This document shows positions 12,181-21,949 of a stretch of 43,277 nucleotides of DNA, piece by piece. The notes beneath the pieces are model-generated. The model did not search any database, had not been told where the DNA came from, and worked only from the letters and a program-made list of their open reading frames with translations. Numbering within the stretch: the first letter of the stretch is position 1; every line of letters starts with the position of its first letter. The DNA comes from Chara braunii (lineage: Eukaryota > Streptophyta > Charophyceae > Charales > Characeae): positions 4,019,778 to 4,063,054 of the forward strand of contig BFEA01000021.1 in assembly GCA_003427395.1 (NCBI GenBank), given 5' to 3'. A program made the translations under genes and the position numbers.

Positions 12181-12375
12181 CGCAAAAAAAAAAAAAAAAA
12201 AAAAAAAAGTTCTCAAAAAAATATGAAAACAATATATGTTATGTAACATAACCATACAAGCAACTTTTGCCTTGGAGTCATGCTCAAATTCGCAGTCAGT
12301 CATGAATTAAAAATCGAAAACCGAATTTTTTTATTTTTTTTTTTTACAAAAAAAAAAAACTTTTTTTTTCGGACG
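12181..12375. other. A/T homopolymer-rich spacer inside the 7.57-kb insertion
   Basis: Between the left sub-terminal cluster and the start of repeat copy 3 there are long A and T runs (12184-12207, 12327-12345, 12347-12370). No gene or known motif was seen. Confidence 0.5.
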
Positions 12376-12519
12376 ACGATGTCGAGCGCATCGGTCCGGC
12401 ACCGCACGCAGCAGCGCGGGACCCTCTCGGCCGCATCACGCAGGAGTTGGACCAACCTCATCACGAACACACCAATGGAGCTTCCTTAGGCCGCTCCGGC
12501 CGAGTGCGCCAGCCATACC

Positions 12520-12688
12520 TCTCGCGAGCCCCTACGACAGGATAGGGCCTACGTGAGGCACAACTTACCTCCACCTTACGGGAGCTGTCACCTCCCTTCG
12601 GTGNTCTCGCGAGCCCCTACGACAGGATAGGGCCTACGTGAGGCACAACTTACCTCCACCTTACGGGAGCTGTCACCTCCCTTCGGTG
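12520..12688. repeat. 84-nt direct duplication around a single N
   Basis: 12520-12603 is repeated base for base at 12605-12688, separated only by the N at 12604. Copy 2 has the sequence once (about 3673-3755). This is most likely a gap-closing artefact, where overlapping contig ends were joined with one N. Confidence 0.85.
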
Positions 12689-14858
12689 GGCGTATCCCCG
12701 CCGAGCTACCAGTCCACAGTACGAAAGTTACTCGGTTGCAATCGCAGAGGTGGACCAGCAGAGGGCGTTTCTCGTTCGCTGTAGCATAGGGGGTACGCGT
12801 GGTAATACGCCTATCGGACCCGCACGTGAACTGACATCTTGGGGGGCTGAAGTCCCAAGCGCGGCTCGTCGTCGGTTGACTAGGACGCATCCCACACACC
12901 ACGCGCACACCAATTTACGACCGCAAAAATAAAACGCACACACACACGCACATCAAACAACGCGACAACACTCCTAGTCCCTTCAGCAGTCGTCCTATAA
13001 CTTCCCGGCGCGGAAATCGAATAGGCGTCGCGCACAAGACTCGGTATAAAACCGCGCGGATGCAGGGCTAACTCATGTCGACTCGCAATGCAAGCGTACG
13101 CAAGCGGTCGCAGTGATGACGTACTATGTAGTACCCATACTCACGCGGTCCTCGTTAATCTCGAGGGTCGCATTCGACACTCAAGTGTCGGCTGACACGC
13201 GCCTTGAGGGTTAATCTCTCGACGCTGGACAACCGCCATGCGCGGCTGAAGACCACACACCCTCTTCTGCACTCTGTGCAGAGCGGGTGGTACACAGGTC
13301 CATACCTGTGGTGGCAGTCGTTTCTTACGGTCCTGGGGGTAAGTCATACTCCAGGCCTGGGCAAAAGTCAAGAGGTTTGACTTTGACGGCTGCCACGGAC
13401 TACAACGTCCAACCATACAAACTTTAAAAAGCAAGGTTAAAAAAAGAATCCCCCTTTTCTTTCAAGACACAATTTGGTTAGTCCTTATGCTCAATTACAG
13501 TAGACCTCTCAAATATTTAGGGCACTTATAAGTATATAAAGGTTAATTATATAGGACGATCACTTCTCACAGTCACAGTGAGGCTCTTCTTAGCCATATA
13601 TGTATGTAATCGCAGGCAATCACATCCAAAGTCCGAATCACAAATGCACCTGCAATCACATCAAAGATTCAACCAAAAGTTCACGCACTACGCGGGGTCA
13701 ACTTCAACCATTCCCTGCGCTCGTACCCCTCGCTTTAGCCATACAAACCTCACTTTTGTGCAACTCCCCAAAATAAATGCTTAGTACTTTTCTTAAATGG
13801 CCATTCAATAAAGTCCGGGTAAAAACACAATGAAACAATCCAAATCACAGGGCTAAAACCTTTAGGTTGAGTGGCAAGAGTGAATTGAAGTTGAATCGTA
13901 AACTGACGAATCGGCAACCGACCTGTTATCAGTGATAACAGAAAATGGTCCTTGTAGGATCAAACTGAACCTAGTCCAAGTCTTGAATCAATCGATCAAG
14001 AGGACCTGTAACAAAAAACAACTCAATACCCACGGCGAAATCAATAAGTTTATGGAGAATAATCCCCATATCACGATCTCACTCAAATCATCCTAATTAA
14101 CTAAACCTAAGCCTACCCTCGAGCAGTGCCCAAAGCAAAGGTAGACCTTGGCAGAGTCTCCCCTATATAGGGTGGATCGCCACCCTATACAGGGTGGATC
14201 GCCAGAATCACCACCTTCAAAATATCACCTAACTCCTCTAAATCAAGCGCTTCCCGTAATTAACTCCTCTAATTTCGGCAGCGCTTCCCGTAAGAAAAAT
14301 GTTTTTTCAGAATTTATATCAACCCGAATATGAAACCAAAAATAATCTTTGACTTTCCAAAGTTCAATTTTGTCTAACTCCCTGAATTAACAAAAAATTG
14401 GGCAGCACTCCGTTTAGAAAAAGAGACTTTCCAGATTTTTACTAAGTCATATATAAACTTTAGACAAGTTCGACTTTGACAAGTCAAAATTTGACAAACT
14501 TCTTGAATTTGCAGAAATTTCGGCAGTGCTTCCCGTAGAGAAAGTAGCTTACCAAATTTTATACAAAGCCAAGTATAACAAAAGATCTCAAAAAAATACG
14601 AAAATCGATCTAAGAAAAAAAACTTAGTTAAGAAAATGCAGGAATTGAAACTAACTCCTATCGCTCTAGCACGTGGCGAGCAACTAAAGCAACTACCTGT
14701 CAAACTAAAACTCACGCCAAGTAGTGGCCTCACTCAGTCCAATGTAGACCAACGCACAAAAGTGAGTACTCTCACCACCCGAAGTCAAACTTTGCAAACA
14801 ATAGTTCGTATTCTCTCGATGCTTTATTCCCTTATACCCAGCTTAAATAGGGCATAAA

Positions 14859-15681
14859 GTCAAGCCATGCAATCTTATGGAACCTGCCTGACTCAGCCAT
14901 TGAGTATACATGAACAGGTTGCACAACTACTTCTCTCTTCCTTTTGGGCATATGACTAAGCCGTTCATCTTAGAACAAGGCTCAGCCGCTCCAAACTGTT
15001 TAATATCCAAATTATATATACCTCTATGAACTTGGTGTTCAAAAGTTGGGCAAAGGACTGAGTCGTTCATCTTAGAATAAGGCCCGGCCTGCCCAGGGTT
15101 ACCTTCAATTATACTCTTAGCTATACTCTTTTTATTTCATGATAAGCTATAGCCTGGCCGTCCAATCTTATGGAATCTGTACCTGATTAGCCTGTTCATA
15201 AATAGGATAGTATAAAATATAGCCACAATTTAACCCTTTGGGTTCTAACATGTGCGAGGCTTTGGGCCAGACCGTTCAATCTTATGAAACATATCTGGTC
15301 CTCTGCCAGGTTCGTTTCTCTCTGATCCCACTGTGTGCGGCATGAGTCCAAGGTCGTCCAATCTTATGGACATGCCCTGCCCTCAGCGAGAATTACTCCC
15401 TCTGAATGAAACAGGAAGGGGTTGAGCCGTCCAATCTTATGGACTTGATCAGGCCTCCTCGATCAAAAACAAAAAAAAATAGAACAAACCCCAACCAAAC
15501 ATGGCAATCAAACCCTTCAATCTTATGGTACAGGTTCGGCCCCTCAAAAGTCAGCCACAGTCAAACCCTCACAGTTCATAGCAATCAGACCGTCCAATCT
15601 TATGGAACTGGTCTGCCTCTCCATGCAATTCAAAAATAAACACAGCGGTCAGGCCGTCCATCTTATGGAAGTGGTCTGACC
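14859..15681 (+). repeat. Array of ATCTTA-loop hairpins in copy 3
   Basis: About ten units. The best are 14859-14892 (GTCAAGC with GCCTGAC), 14956-14985 (CTAAGCC with GGCTCAG, inner GTTC with GAAC), 15264-15301 (GGGCCAGA with TCTGGTCC, inner TTCA with TGAA), 15587-15616 (CAGACC with GGTCTG, inner TCCA with TGGA) and 15647-15681 (GGTCAGGCC with GGTCTGACC). Others have loops near 15065, 15165, 15361, 15434 and 15520. The loop stays ATCTTA while both stems change with compensating bases. No frame runs through the array. The function is unknown. Confidence 0.8.
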
Positions 15682-17238
15682 CCATAGGACCCTGTCAGCC
15701 TCGGGCAAAACCACCTTTCACCCACCCTTCCCCCAGATGCAACCTCTTCTATTCAGAATCTGCCTTCAGGCAATCAACAAAAACTGAAACTGAGATTGCG
15801 CACACGTTCCTTTACTTAATCTGAGTGGTGTCCTGCCAGTCAAACTAAAGTCAAGATAGGGGTGCATGCAACATACTAAGTCAAACATAGCAAGATGTAC
15901 AGGTAGGGGTTATAACTGGGTTTATAGAACGAGCCAGGGAATTACCACCCAGTTCCCTGCCTCCAGAACTCCTCCTGAGTCCCGGCAGAGCTCCCGCAAT
16001 CGGTGGGGCGAACCTCCCACAGAGGCCTTGGCGCGGATTACGGGTTGGAATCCCGCCTGTCGCCTTCCTCTCTAAACCAACGGACTTTACTTAGAGGAAG
16101 AAGGGCAGGGAGAGAAAAGTTTGAGTCTCTCAAATCCCACGATGGTGCGCTTAGACTCGCAGGAGAGGGCCTTGATACCTTCAATCGCCTGAGGGCCCCG
16201 CAATGGTGGCCAAATTCACCGCCTGCTTGGCCGGTCCGAAATCGAGGTGCTAACCGTTAGCCCTCCGTCAACCGTCTAATGTTTCCGCAATACCCTTAGC
16301 CTACAGCAATAACCTCCCCCACAGACACGTGACCACTACCACGAGCCCCGGTGCCGCCCCTCCTTTCTAGGCTACAGTTAGATAGCCAAATCGTTACGCT
16401 TCGAGTCAGAGCACACCCCTCGCTGCATTCGAGTGTGGCCATAATAACTCAATGCGGTAGGGACGGCCCGCAGCCGCCCCATATAACGGTACGTCCGCAG
16501 TGTACTACAGCAATACACAGGCACAGTCGAGGTGGGCAACGGCCCAGCAGCTGGCAGCTTGGTGGACCAGCACTAGCCTCCGCCTGTCTCCACTGATTCG
16601 TTCCCGTTCTGGCAAGCCCCCCCCCCCTTCCGCGGCCAGTGCGACCTGCCAAGTGAATGGCCGAGTGCACGCCAACCGCCGGATCTGACGCAGTCTGCCA
16701 CGCTTGCTTCCGGAAGTGCCCGAAGCTCAGTACAGATGGCCACGAACCACAGTCGAGGCAAGTTCGACCCTCACCTCCCCTCTCACCCGTTTCGCTACTC
16801 TGTCGCCCGACAGGGTGTCCAGCGCACCGGCCAGCTGGGAGACTGCGCAGCCTCCTCAACCCGCTAACTCGGCCAAATCAGATAACTCACCGATCAGCAG
16901 TGATCTTCCACTCGGGATTGCCGCCCGCTGCCTCTGCTGCGCTGTCTGTCGGCTTTTCCTCTTGCCTTGCATGCTCCTGGCCCCCGTTCGTGCCTAGGTT
17001 CTTCCCTTCTATTCTTCACCTGCCCTCACTACCTCGGTAGCTGCCTCATCGATCAGATGAGCAAAGCTTCGAACGAACCTTCTGCAAGGACCTGGCTTGG
17101 TGCATACTCCTCCTTCCTTCTGCCGTAGTCCCGACACACTGGCTTTTCCTACTAACCTTCCACTTACTAATCTATTAGCCAAACGAGCACTACTAATAAG
17201 TTTGCCCCCATCAAAAACTACAAAACAATCCGTGTTTT

Positions 17239-17811
17239 GCCCGATCCCGTTGAGAATCGGGCGAGTTTTCCGCTTTCTTCTACCTCCCCACCTCCTCTGT
17301 TTTCGCCATCGCCACACTACAACGCATCCTCTTTTCCTCCTGTCTCTCCTCACACTCCTCCATTCTCCATTCTGACCTCGTCTTTGAATTCGCCCGGCCT
17401 TCAAGACGCGGGTTTGACTTCCACTCCGCCGAAATCCTCCTGGGAACGCCCGAGATATACGTTTTCCACCTTACCCGCTTCGTCACCCCCGCCATAGCTC
17501 AGCGCACCCCTCTCCCTTCTACCTCCTACTCTGCTATACTAATGCCAAAACTAACATTACTACTGTGGTCGCCCGGGGCTAAAACCCCTGTCTACCATCT
17601 TTCCCCGCTCGTTTTCATCAAGAAACGAGCGGGGTATGGTTTTCCCGTTTACTTTCATACTCCGTTCTCCATTTCTCCGCGCACGCCGTTTTCCACTAAC
17701 CTCCTATACTACAACTCTAACCCCAAAATTAACCTTACTAACAGAATCGCCCTACTCAAGAACCCCTATCTAGCATTTTCACTCGTCCGATTTCATTATG
17801 AAATAGGTGAG
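17239..17811 (+). repeat. Three strong stem-loops in loosely repeated units
   Basis: Stems are GCCCGAT with ATCGGGC (17239-17262), a perfect 12-bp CCCCGCTCGTTT with AAACGAGCGGGG (17603-17634), and ATTTCA with TGAAAT plus outer CC/GG and CTC/GAG (17782-17811). The last two are preceded by similar text (CTATACTA..., CCAAAA.TAAC.TTACTA, TCGCCC), which suggests units of about 190 nt. In copy 2 the matching place (after TCGCCCGGGGCCAAAACCCT) has a hairpin of different sequence, GATTCT with AGAATC at 9110-9125. Confidence 0.6.
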
Positions 17812-19550
17812 ATACGCTTCTTTCTGCCCCACCACGGCCAACTTTCGCCATATCTCCCTTTCCTTGAACAAATCCGGCGCAGAAACGCGCCCGAATTCAG
17901 CCCCTTTCTCACTTCTTCCCGCCCGCTCAGCCACTTCCCCGCTGACTGCTTTCCTTCGTCGAGCGCACCCGGCCCAAAACAGCGCCGGGTTCATTCAACC
18001 CGTTTGCAGCATGCTGGCGCCGCCCGACCAGCCCCACCTGTTGCCCGCTTTGCTCCGCTATCTGCCTCACCGCCCGCTGGTCCCGGCCCTGATCACCAGC
18101 CGCTCTCTCAGCCCACCTCGATCTCCGGGCACACTGCCGACCTCTTCACACAGGGCACCGGGCAGCGCTTCCGCATGACTTCCACGGGAGTCAACACTGG
18201 CTGGGCGCGAACTCGTCGGTCCGCCCCCTTGGCCGCCTCAAGGCCGTTATCCCCTTCCCAGGGTCCCTCTTGCGAAATGGCCCGGTCGCGGGGTGCGTCC
18301 GGATGCGTTCGCCGCCTCAACTTTTCACAGAGGGCCCACTAATCTTCTCTGTATCGTTCCAATTTTAACAAATGTCCTGAAGGACCCAACCGCAGGAAAA
18401 CGCCGCGCGGTGTTGCGAGAGGCCGCCCAATCTTTTTACCCTTCCGGGTACCTGCTTGGCCTGATCCCCATCCGGGCTCACTCCCGGATCTTCACACATC
18501 ACCCATACACAGTGGGCTATGCCGATCTCCTCTGCGCCATCCCAGTTTTTAGCAGATGTCCTAAGCTTTAACTGGGGGCAGCGCCCCGGGGCATGTCAAA
18601 GTCTGCACGACCCAGGAAAAATGAACAGTACTTGGCCCCACACTGCGCTACGTCCCAACAGCTCAGGGTTGTACCCGCTAAGCTAGCCTCTTGTGCGTCA
18701 GCCATACCCACGGCACTGCGTCCTAGGCAACGGTGTCGGGCGCGGCTCCGGCGTGACTATGAACACGGTTTGTAATTTTGCACTTCAGGCGGCCCTGCAA
18801 ATACAGCGCAACCCCACGCGCTCCTACCGCAGTCTCGCGTCCCAAAACTGGACGCGATAACAAAGAGACTAAGAACAAATAAACAAAATAAAAAATAAGA
18901 GTACCGTCGGGGAGCCGCCGCACCCATAAGCAAAACTGAGGGGGATAGCCCCACAGGGCCCTCAACCCCTCAGGCTTTCGCTCCTCGCTACTCCGCTGCC
19001 GCCGCGCCGACGCCCGCTGGCCTCGACCCCCGAACCTCCATAGTAACAGTCCGCTATCGTAACCTATAAGGCTATGCCCAAGCCTGAGACCAGCGCCCGC
19101 GAAGTACCATACAAGGCAGTGCGGCGCGGCGCTTTGGGCCAACAAACCGGCTGCGCGGCTCCCAGTGCCCGCACCGGCTTGCTTATACCGTGCCATAATT
19201 GCCCCGCGCACCATCCTACGTCGCCCCGCTCACCGCACGAAGTCGCGCCGTCGTTGTCAATGTCGTCGTCCTCGCACGCGCGCTTCCCTCGATCACACCA
19301 AAATATCCTTAATTCCTACTTAATCAAAAATAAATGAATAAAAATAAAACAAGTTAAACCGGCCAGCGTCCGCCCCGGCTTTATAATCAACGACAAGAAA
19401 AAAATCCCGCGCGCCTCAAACCCTGCGCGCCCATGCACTCTCTGTTCCAGTCAACCATCCGGTCAGTCTCCGCTACAGGCGCAGCCCCGCCTCGTGAGTA
19501 ATACTTAATTTTTTAACCAAAGCTATTTTCTGTCACTTACAAAAACCAGG

Positions 19551-19576
19551 GCGGATACCCTTGTAAGGGTATTCGC
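19551..19576 (+). repeat. Terminal hairpin of copy 3
   Basis: GCGGATACCCTT and AAGGGTATTCGC fold back around GT with one mismatch. It lies 10-15 nt before the end of homology with copy 2. A hairpin just inside the 3' end resembles Helitron-type ends, but no CTRR terminus follows. Confidence 0.6.
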
Positions 19577-19653
19577 GCCGACAACGGGGGTACCGGACGT
19601 AAGGGGGAGACGTCGGGGGGAGACGTCCGGCCCCCGGACCATTGGTAACCTAG

Positions 19654-21016
19654 GTAATTTTCGACAAAGTCTTGGGAGGTTGAGTGAGTGGTTAACCAAT
19701 AAAAATGACTAAGTTTCTAAATAAATAAAAAAAGAAAAATAAGTGTGATATTCGGCGAAGCCCAAGGGAGGTTGAGTGGGTGGTTGACCCACAAAAACGA
19801 CTATTTTCCCGAGGAAAAAAACGAAAGAAAAATGAGTGTAATCTTCGGCGAAGCGCTGGGGAGGTTGAGTGGGTGGTTAACCCACAAAAAACCACTAAGT
19901 TCCCAAAGAAAAAAAAGAAGAAAAATAAGTGTAATCTTCGGCGAAGCCCTGGGAGGGTTAAGAGGACGAAGACCCTAAGAACGGCTAAGTTCCCGATGAA
20001 AAAAAAGAAGAAAAATAAGTGTAATCTTCGGCCAAGCCCTTGGAAGATTAAGTGGGTGGTTAGCCCACAAAACCGATTAAGTTCCCGAGGAAAAAAAAAA
20101 CAGAAAAATAAGTGTTGTCTTTGGCGAACCCCTGAGGACGGTGAGTGGGTGATTGACCCACAAAAACGACTAAGAAAAAGAAAAATAAGTCTAGGGTTTA
20201 GGGTTTAGGGTCCCACAAAAACGACTAAGTTTCCAAAGGAAAAAAAAAAGGAAAAATTAGTGTAATTGTTAGTGAAGTGTTGAGGAGGTTGAGTGCAAGG
20301 GTGACTCACAAAAGTGACTAAGTTTCCAAAGAAAAAAAAGAAGAAAAATAAGTGTAATCTTCGACGAAGCCCCGGGAGGGCTGAGAGGCCGAGGAGCCTA
20401 AAAACGGCTAAGTTTTTTAGGGAAAAAAGAAAGAAAAATCAGTGTGATCTTCGGCGAAGTCTTGGGAGGTTGAGTGGGTGGTTGACCTACAAAAACGACT
20501 GAGTTCCCAAAGAACAAAAAAAAGAAAAATAAGTGTAATATTCGGGGAAGAGATGAGAGCTTGAGTGGGTGGTTGACCCACAAAAACGACTAAATTCCCG
20601 AGGAGAAAAAAGAAGAAAAATAAGTGTGATCTTCGGCGATGCCCTGGGAGGTTGAGTGGGTGGTTGTCCACAAAAACGACTAAGTTCCGGAGGAAAAAAA
20701 ACAAGAAAAATAAGTGTAGTTTCGGCGAAGCCCTGAGAGGTTGACTTGGTGGTTAACGTACTAAGTTCCGAAGGAAAAAAACAAGAAAAATAAGTGTAGT
20801 TTTGGCGAAGCCCTGAGAGGTTGACTTGGTGGTTAACGTACAAAAACGACTAAGTTCCAAAAAAAAAAAAAAAAAAAAAAAGTGTAATCTTTGACGAAGC
20901 CCTAGGGAGGTTAAGTGGGTGGTTAACCCATAAAAACGATTAAGTTTCCGAGGAAAACAGAGAAGAAAAATAAGTGTGATCTTCGACGAAGCCCTTGGAG
21001 GTTGAGTAGGTGGTTG
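19654..21016 (+). repeat. Satellite array, block 2
   Basis: About 15 units of the 91-bp satellite in the same orientation as block 1. B-type units lie at about 19950 and 20375. The block holds a short telomere-like tract at 20192-20211. Units near 20700-20840 are shortened and include two almost identical copies of a form with GTTGACTTGGTGGTTAACGTAC. It stops at GAGTAGGTGGTTG (21004-21016), where PLE1 begins. Confidence 0.9.
20192..20211 (+). repeat. Interstitial plant-type telomere repeat
   Basis: TAGGGTTTAGGGTTTAGGGT, nearly three TTTAGGG units, joins two satellite units whose normal junction text is missing. TTTAGGG is the telomere repeat of most land plants and many green algae. Confidence 0.8.
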
Positions 21017-21274
21017 TGTTAAAGTGTATGCCACACGACCAAGGCACCAATGGATATACAGTATACACGACAATCCCAGACCAATCCAACGAAAAAGATA
21101 AAGAGAGGAAGAGAGAGAAAAGATAAGGGGGAGAGAGAAACAAACAGATCGTGAGGAAATCAAAAGGAGGAAAAAAAGGGAAGAAGAAGAAACCAGAAGA
21201 AAGCTGGTACGCAGTGGTAGAAAACGTAAGTCCCGAGCGCGACGGTTAAAAATATAACAATTAGTCCAGGCGGA

Positions 21275-21329
21275 ATTGACCCGACTAGTTTCGGTCGGCC
21301 GCCACCGACACTCGTCAGGGGTCTTCAAT
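21275..21329 (-). ncRNA. Type I hammerhead ribozyme in PLE1 3' region
   Basis: Read on the minus strand, stem I is GACCC with GGGTC (21319-21323 and 21278-21282), extended by ATT with AAT. The core has CTGACGA (21312-21318), stem II GTCGG with CCGAC plus a closing G-C and a bulged T, loop TGGCGG, then GAAAC (21288-21292). A minimal stem III follows (AC, loop TA, GT) and the cleavage triplet is GTC (21283-21285). Every invariant core position of the hammerhead is present. The 2-bp stem III is like that of newt satellite and Penelope hammerheads, which tend to work as dimers. It lies about 260 nt from the element's 3' end. Activity is inferred, not shown. Confidence 0.85.
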
Positions 21330-21949
21330 CGCGGAGGATGTCGAGAAGATCGACAACTTAGCTTATATACCATGCGTACCAAATAGCTGGAATTCGGAAC
21401 CGTGGATAGAAACGTCATCCAACGGTCCGACTGCCTCCGCAGGTTAACCAGCAAAGAAGACCATCCATACGGCTTCTGGACTGTTCTAGTCGGCATCTAC
21501 CGCCGAATACAGGACTTACCAAAAAAATCGATCACTTAGTCTGCAGATCGAAAAGACAGGCCACCAAGTAGCTCAGCCAAGAAATATCACATTCTACATC
21601 AACAGATCGATCCCAAAAAACAGCAAACAGACCTACTCAAACAGGTACCTGACACTAATCCATATAATGTCCGCATAAAGGCAAGGGTCCGTACTACAAA
21701 TCAGACACATTCTGTTCAAACCAATTTGGCTCAAGCCAAATACCTAGCACAACTTCATCCATGATCTGCATGAGCAAGGGTCCGTACTGTACTTCAACCA
21801 TAGCAGATCCAAGACAATTCAACACACAAACCAGACCCACCGTGAAAGGTCTTGCGAGCCTCAAACATTTAGACCACCACAGATTCACTGACCAATCACT
21901 CCACCATCTTCGCCCGGAACATACCTCCCCATCCTGTCAGAATAGGAAT

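Larger units (their letters stand above)
12376..19590 (+). repeat. Long non-coding repeat, copy 3 (about 7.2 kb)
   Basis: This copy is collinear with copy 2 over its whole length and is somewhat more GC-rich, especially at 16300-19300. The open frame at 17542-18342 (266 codons) and others in the GC-rich half are not preserved in copy 2 and lack any motif, so I leave them out. It contains the larger ATCTTA hairpin array (14859-15681), three stem-loops at 17239-17811 and the terminal hairpin at 19551-19576. It includes an 84-nt duplication around an N at 12604. Confidence 0.7.
12080..19653. mobile_element. 7.57-kb insertion with short TIRs and 8-bp TSD (hAT-like?)
   Basis: The unit begins CTAGGTTGTTGG and ends with the inverse AACCTAG. 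GTAATTTT flanks it on both sides (12072-12079 and 19654-19661). The satellite unit reads GTAATTTTCGACGAAGCC elsewhere, so the flanks rejoin in phase once one GTAATTTT is removed. GC-rich sub-terminal tracts built on CGGACGT or ACGTCCG lie just inside both ends. An 8-bp duplication fits hAT and some other cut-and-paste families. No transposase was recognised in any frame, so it is non-autonomous or an unknown type. The bulk of the interior is repeat copy 3. Copy 2 lacks these outer ends, so copy 3 may be cargo or a nested element. Confidence 0.6.

Noticed and set aside
13890-13960. CTGACGA followed by a TCGG/CCGA hairpin, looking like a hammerhead start
   Set aside because: No GAAAC after stem II, no cleavage triplet and no closing stem; copies 1 and 2 do not keep CTGANGA.
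17542-18342. 266-codon open frame in repeat copy 3
   Set aside because: No motif, biased Pro/Ser/Arg composition from CT- and GC-rich DNA, and the frame is not kept in copy 2.
19551-19590. Helitron 3' end
   Set aside because: The subterminal hairpin fits, but no CTRR end, no TC start and no Rep/helicase were seen.
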